From assembly GCA_021647585.1 (NCBI GenBank), contig JAKIUK010000064.1, positions 1-23,434 of the forward strand: a stretch of DNA of 23,434 nt, in the 5' to 3' direction. Under the pieces are notes generated by a model that searched no databases, was not told the DNA's origin, and saw only the letters and a program-made list of their open reading frames with translations. Made by a program: the position numbers and the translations under genes. Positions within the stretch are counted from its first letter, which is position 1, and every line of letters begins with the position of its first letter. This document shows positions 23,296 through 23,434 of the stretch, in pieces. This stretch comes from Methylococcaceae bacterium (lineage in GTDB: Bacteria > Pseudomonadota > Gammaproteobacteria > Methylococcales > Methylomonadaceae).

Positions 23296-23434
23296 ATGAC
23301 CGAAAATGTTAACCATGTTTCAGCCATAAACCAGGCCGCAAACTCAATACTGAAGCATAAAGTTGATAGGTTACAAGTAATTCCTGCTGTAGCACTTAAA
23401 CTGTTAAGGTTAACTAATGATGAAAATGCTCATG
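23296..23434 (+). CDS. HDOD-domain protein, N-terminal part (runs off the window)
   Basis: 46 codons to the window end. After a short leader, HKVDRLQVIPAVALKLLRLTNDENA fits the opening of HDOD domains, whose pattern is L-x-x-LP--A-K(L)L-L--D--A. HDOD proteins are signalling or stress-linked regulators, often joined to EAL, GGDEF, kinase or receiver domains; what follows is outside the window. No good Shine-Dalgarno sequence precedes the ATG. MITE D lies in its upstream region. Confidence 0.65.
   Translation, partial: MTENVNHVSAINQAANSILKHKVDRLQVIPAVALKLLRLTNDENAH

Noticed and set aside
1..23434. CRISPR array, rRNA or tRNA genes
   Set aside because: No regularly spaced identical repeats with unique spacers, and no cloverleaf with T-arm consensus or rRNA-like stretch was recognised on either strand by eye.

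Overview
The window reads as a chromosomal segment of a moderately AT-rich gammaproteobacterium. The gene set supports this: pstS-pstC-pstA-pstB-phoU-phoB-phoR with the long gammaproteobacterial forms of PstC and PstA, pilT divergent from yggS, and cysB. The style of the intergenic palindromes (GTTCCCACGC..GCGTGGGAAC and GCGGACT..AGTCCGC) and the huge PKD/FG-GAP surface protein would fit Methylococcales. That lineage is an inference; no marker gene here proves it.

Layout. 1-573: the last codons of an IS630-type transposase, then a patch of short repeats and palindromes. 574-5850 (-): a 1758-residue secreted protein with a seven-repeat FG-GAP propeller, PKD and Ig-like domains. 5851-6388: divergent control region ending in a double Pho box. 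6389-15513 (+): a complete phosphate uptake and signalling locus. PstS binds phosphate in the periplasm, PstC and PstA form the channel, PstB powers it, PhoU links transporter state to PhoR, and PhoR phosphorylates PhoB, which acts back on the two Pho-box promoters. 15514-18824: an accessory island of broken genes, intact small partner genes and miniature transposons. 18825-19862 (-): pilT. 19982-20662 (+): yggS. 20598-21503 (-): a TauE/SafE permease overlapping the yggS end. 21582-22562 (+): cysB. 23296-end (+): the start of an HDOD-domain protein.

The most interesting part is the island. It holds a Tse2-like toxin gene broken by one stop codon and one frameshift, followed two bases later by an intact Tsi2-like immunity gene. 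It then holds a peptidase-M15-like gene broken by two frameshifts, again followed two bases later by an intact lipoprotein gene. This looks like two type VI effector-immunity cassettes whose toxins have died while the protective partners remain. A small zinc-ribbon gene after them is split by a transposon.

Five copies of one non-autonomous transposon family (MITEs, named A to E here) are present. Copies A-D carry the terminal inverted repeat CCTAGAAAAATCAGTTGG; the older copy E has a diverged version. A-D are flanked by exact 5-bp direct repeats (TTGAA, TTGAA, ATTAT, TTAAA). Removing copy B restores a reading frame. Copy E sits exactly on the former pstC/pstA overlap, breaks neither gene and now supplies the pstA ribosome-binding site. 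Copies C and E share a hairpin with compensatory changes. The ends and target size resemble the IS1380 family, so a full-length IS1380-like element elsewhere in the genome is the likely source of transposase.

All homology statements rest on motif recognition and memory of family sequences; no database search was run.
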